A stretch of 64,000 bases of DNA from JBHPHI01 sp042569595. Its GTDB lineage: Bacteria > Patescibacteriota > Microgenomatia > UBA1400 > 2-01-FULL-45-11. Numbering within the stretch: position 1 is the stretch's first letter; each line of letters starts with the position of its first letter. The notes beneath the pieces were generated by a model. That model searched no databases and had not been told where the DNA came from. It saw only the letters and a program-made list of their open reading frames with translations. The translations under genes were made by a program, and so were the position numbers. Where the stretch lies: NCBI GenBank assembly GCA_042569595.1, contig JBHPHI010000001.1:15112-79111 (forward strand), written 5' to 3'. Below are positions 63,202-64,000 of the stretch, piece by piece.

Positions 63202-63747
63202 CTAAATTTGCATCAGCTCTTTTTCTTTGTCTTCACCTATTACATCCAACTTCTTCATATAGTCTTCATAAACCTTCTGCATGTCTTCAAGCTCTTTTTC
63301 AATATCGTCCTCACTTATTCCAGCGGCCCCTTTTTTGTTCTCAATATCCCTCTTCTCATCATTACGAGTTCCTCGGAGCATTTGTTTTCCACTCTCAATT
63401 CTTTGTTTTACTAGCTTCACCATCTCTACACGTCTTTCTTCAGTAAGAGCTGGTAGAGCAATTCTAATAAGATCCCCGTCTACAACAGGATTCACTCCCA
63501 AGTTGCTTTTTGCCAAGCCTTTTTCAATTTCTGCCAACAACCCCTTATCCCAAGGAGAGACTACTAGAAGATGAGTATCTGGAGCATTGATCGAAGCCAC
63601 TTCGCGAAGAGGCATCATACCTCCATATGCCTCAATTTGCACATCCTCTATCAACGATGGCTTTGCCCGACCAGTTTTTACCTGCTTTAGATCATCTGCC
63701 ACTAAATCAAGCACTGTATTCATTTTTTGTTTTAATTCATCAAACAT
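63202..63747 (-). CDS. frr: Ribosome recycling factor
   Basis: A 181-residue tRNA-mimic that splits post-termination ribosomes with EF-G. LVADDLKQVKTGRAKPSLIE, then SPWDKGLLAEIEKGLAKSNL, LIRIALPALTEERRVEMVKL and RNDEKRDIENKKGAAGISED match the family from end to end. GGGAGGG lies just before the ATG. Co-transcribed with rseP downstream and a small gene upstream. Confidence 0.96.
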   Translation of the reverse strand: MFDELKQKMNTVLDLVADDLKQVKTGRAKPSLIEDVQIEAYGGMMPLREVASINAPDTHLLVVSPWDKGLLAEIEKGLAKSNLGVNPVVDGDLIRIALPALTEERRVEMVKLVKQRIESGKQMLRGTRNDEKRDIENKKGAAGISEDDIEKELEDMQKVYEDYMKKLDVIGEDKEKELMQI

Positions 63748-63766
63748 TTTTCCCTCCCAAAAGGAC

Positions 63767-63949
63767 TTATTTCTTTTTGTCTGTAATTATACCTGTTTTC
63801 TTCCCAGCCTCCACCAGACCTTCTTTAGTAAAGCTCTTGCCTGATTTTTTCGACTGAATGTCAACATACCTTGGAAAGGCACTCTTCTTTTCTTTCCTTG
63901 GAGTATTGGGATCAAGCCAAAATGGTCTATCACCCCCACCTTCACCCAT
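63767..63949 (-). CDS. Hypothetical small basic protein
   Basis: A 60-residue, lysine-rich protein (GEGGGDRPFWLDPNTPRKEK, SGKSFTKEGLVEAGKKTG) lying 19 bases upstream of frr on the same strand. No family recognised and no good ribosome site, but position and codon pattern support it. Bases 63950-64000 show no further gene. Confidence 0.45.
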   Translation of the reverse strand: MGEGGGDRPFWLDPNTPRKEKKSAFPRYVDIQSKKSGKSFTKEGLVEAGKKTGIITDKKK

Positions 63950-64000
63950 ATTTAAACCTATTATTAAATCTTTACAAATATACTTTATACTAAAGAAGGT

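Overview
The window looks like a stretch of a Patescibacteria (Candidate Phyla Radiation) chromosome, probably Microgenomates-like. This is inferred from the AT-rich, compact sequence, the very short or overlapping gene junctions, and several small protein types I associate with that group. TGA ends ordinary genes (for example at 10858-10860 and 12609-12611), so the code is the standard bacterial one. There is no rRNA, CRISPR array or insertion sequence. One tRNA (Leu, anticodon CAA) is present.

Layout: 1-203 is the tail of a nucleoside deoxyribosyltransferase-like gene. 0.3-7.7 kb holds gyrB, a family II pyrophosphatase, gyrA, an HD hydrolase and alanine racemase. 7.8-13.5 kb holds a FemAB-like transferase, a phosphatase, an MFS carrier, D-Ala-D-Ala ligase, an AlkD-like glycosylase and small proteins including a 40-residue lipoprotein. 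13.4-24 kb is the accessory part: TspO, a pyrimidine-dimer glycosylase, other small membrane proteins, a decayed gene copy, an atypical secreted protein, PspC/DUF2807 envelope proteins, a Xer recombinase, a TIM-barrel gene between repeated sites, and 1.1 kb of gene-free, repeat-bearing DNA. 24-34 kb has YebC, Tgt, a pseudouridine synthase, LspA, Lgt, EF-P, tRNA-Leu and DnaB. 34-46.5 kb has hisS behind a leader peptide and attenuator, enolase, bL31, RF1, HtrA and CtpA proteases, the bS18-SSB-bS6 cluster and cysS. 46.5-51.3 kb holds three paralogous proteins joining an Rcl/DNPH1-like nucleotide hydrolase domain to a ribbon-helix-helix-like tail, interleaved with a PfkB kinase and a methyltransferase, downstream of recR. 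51.3-64 kb has a DUF62 SAM hydrolase, thyA-DHFR-glyA, ybaB-dnaX, ybeY-bS21-HIT, proS behind a T-box riboswitch, rseP and frr.

Two aminoacyl-tRNA synthetase genes carry transcription-attenuation leaders of different kinds: a histidine-rich leader peptide for hisS and a T-box for proS. Many genes have a -10 box ending only 6-9 bases before the start codon and lack a Shine-Dalgarno site, which suggests widespread leaderless transcription. The best candidates for something undescribed are the hisS attenuator and the Rcl-RHH triplet locus.
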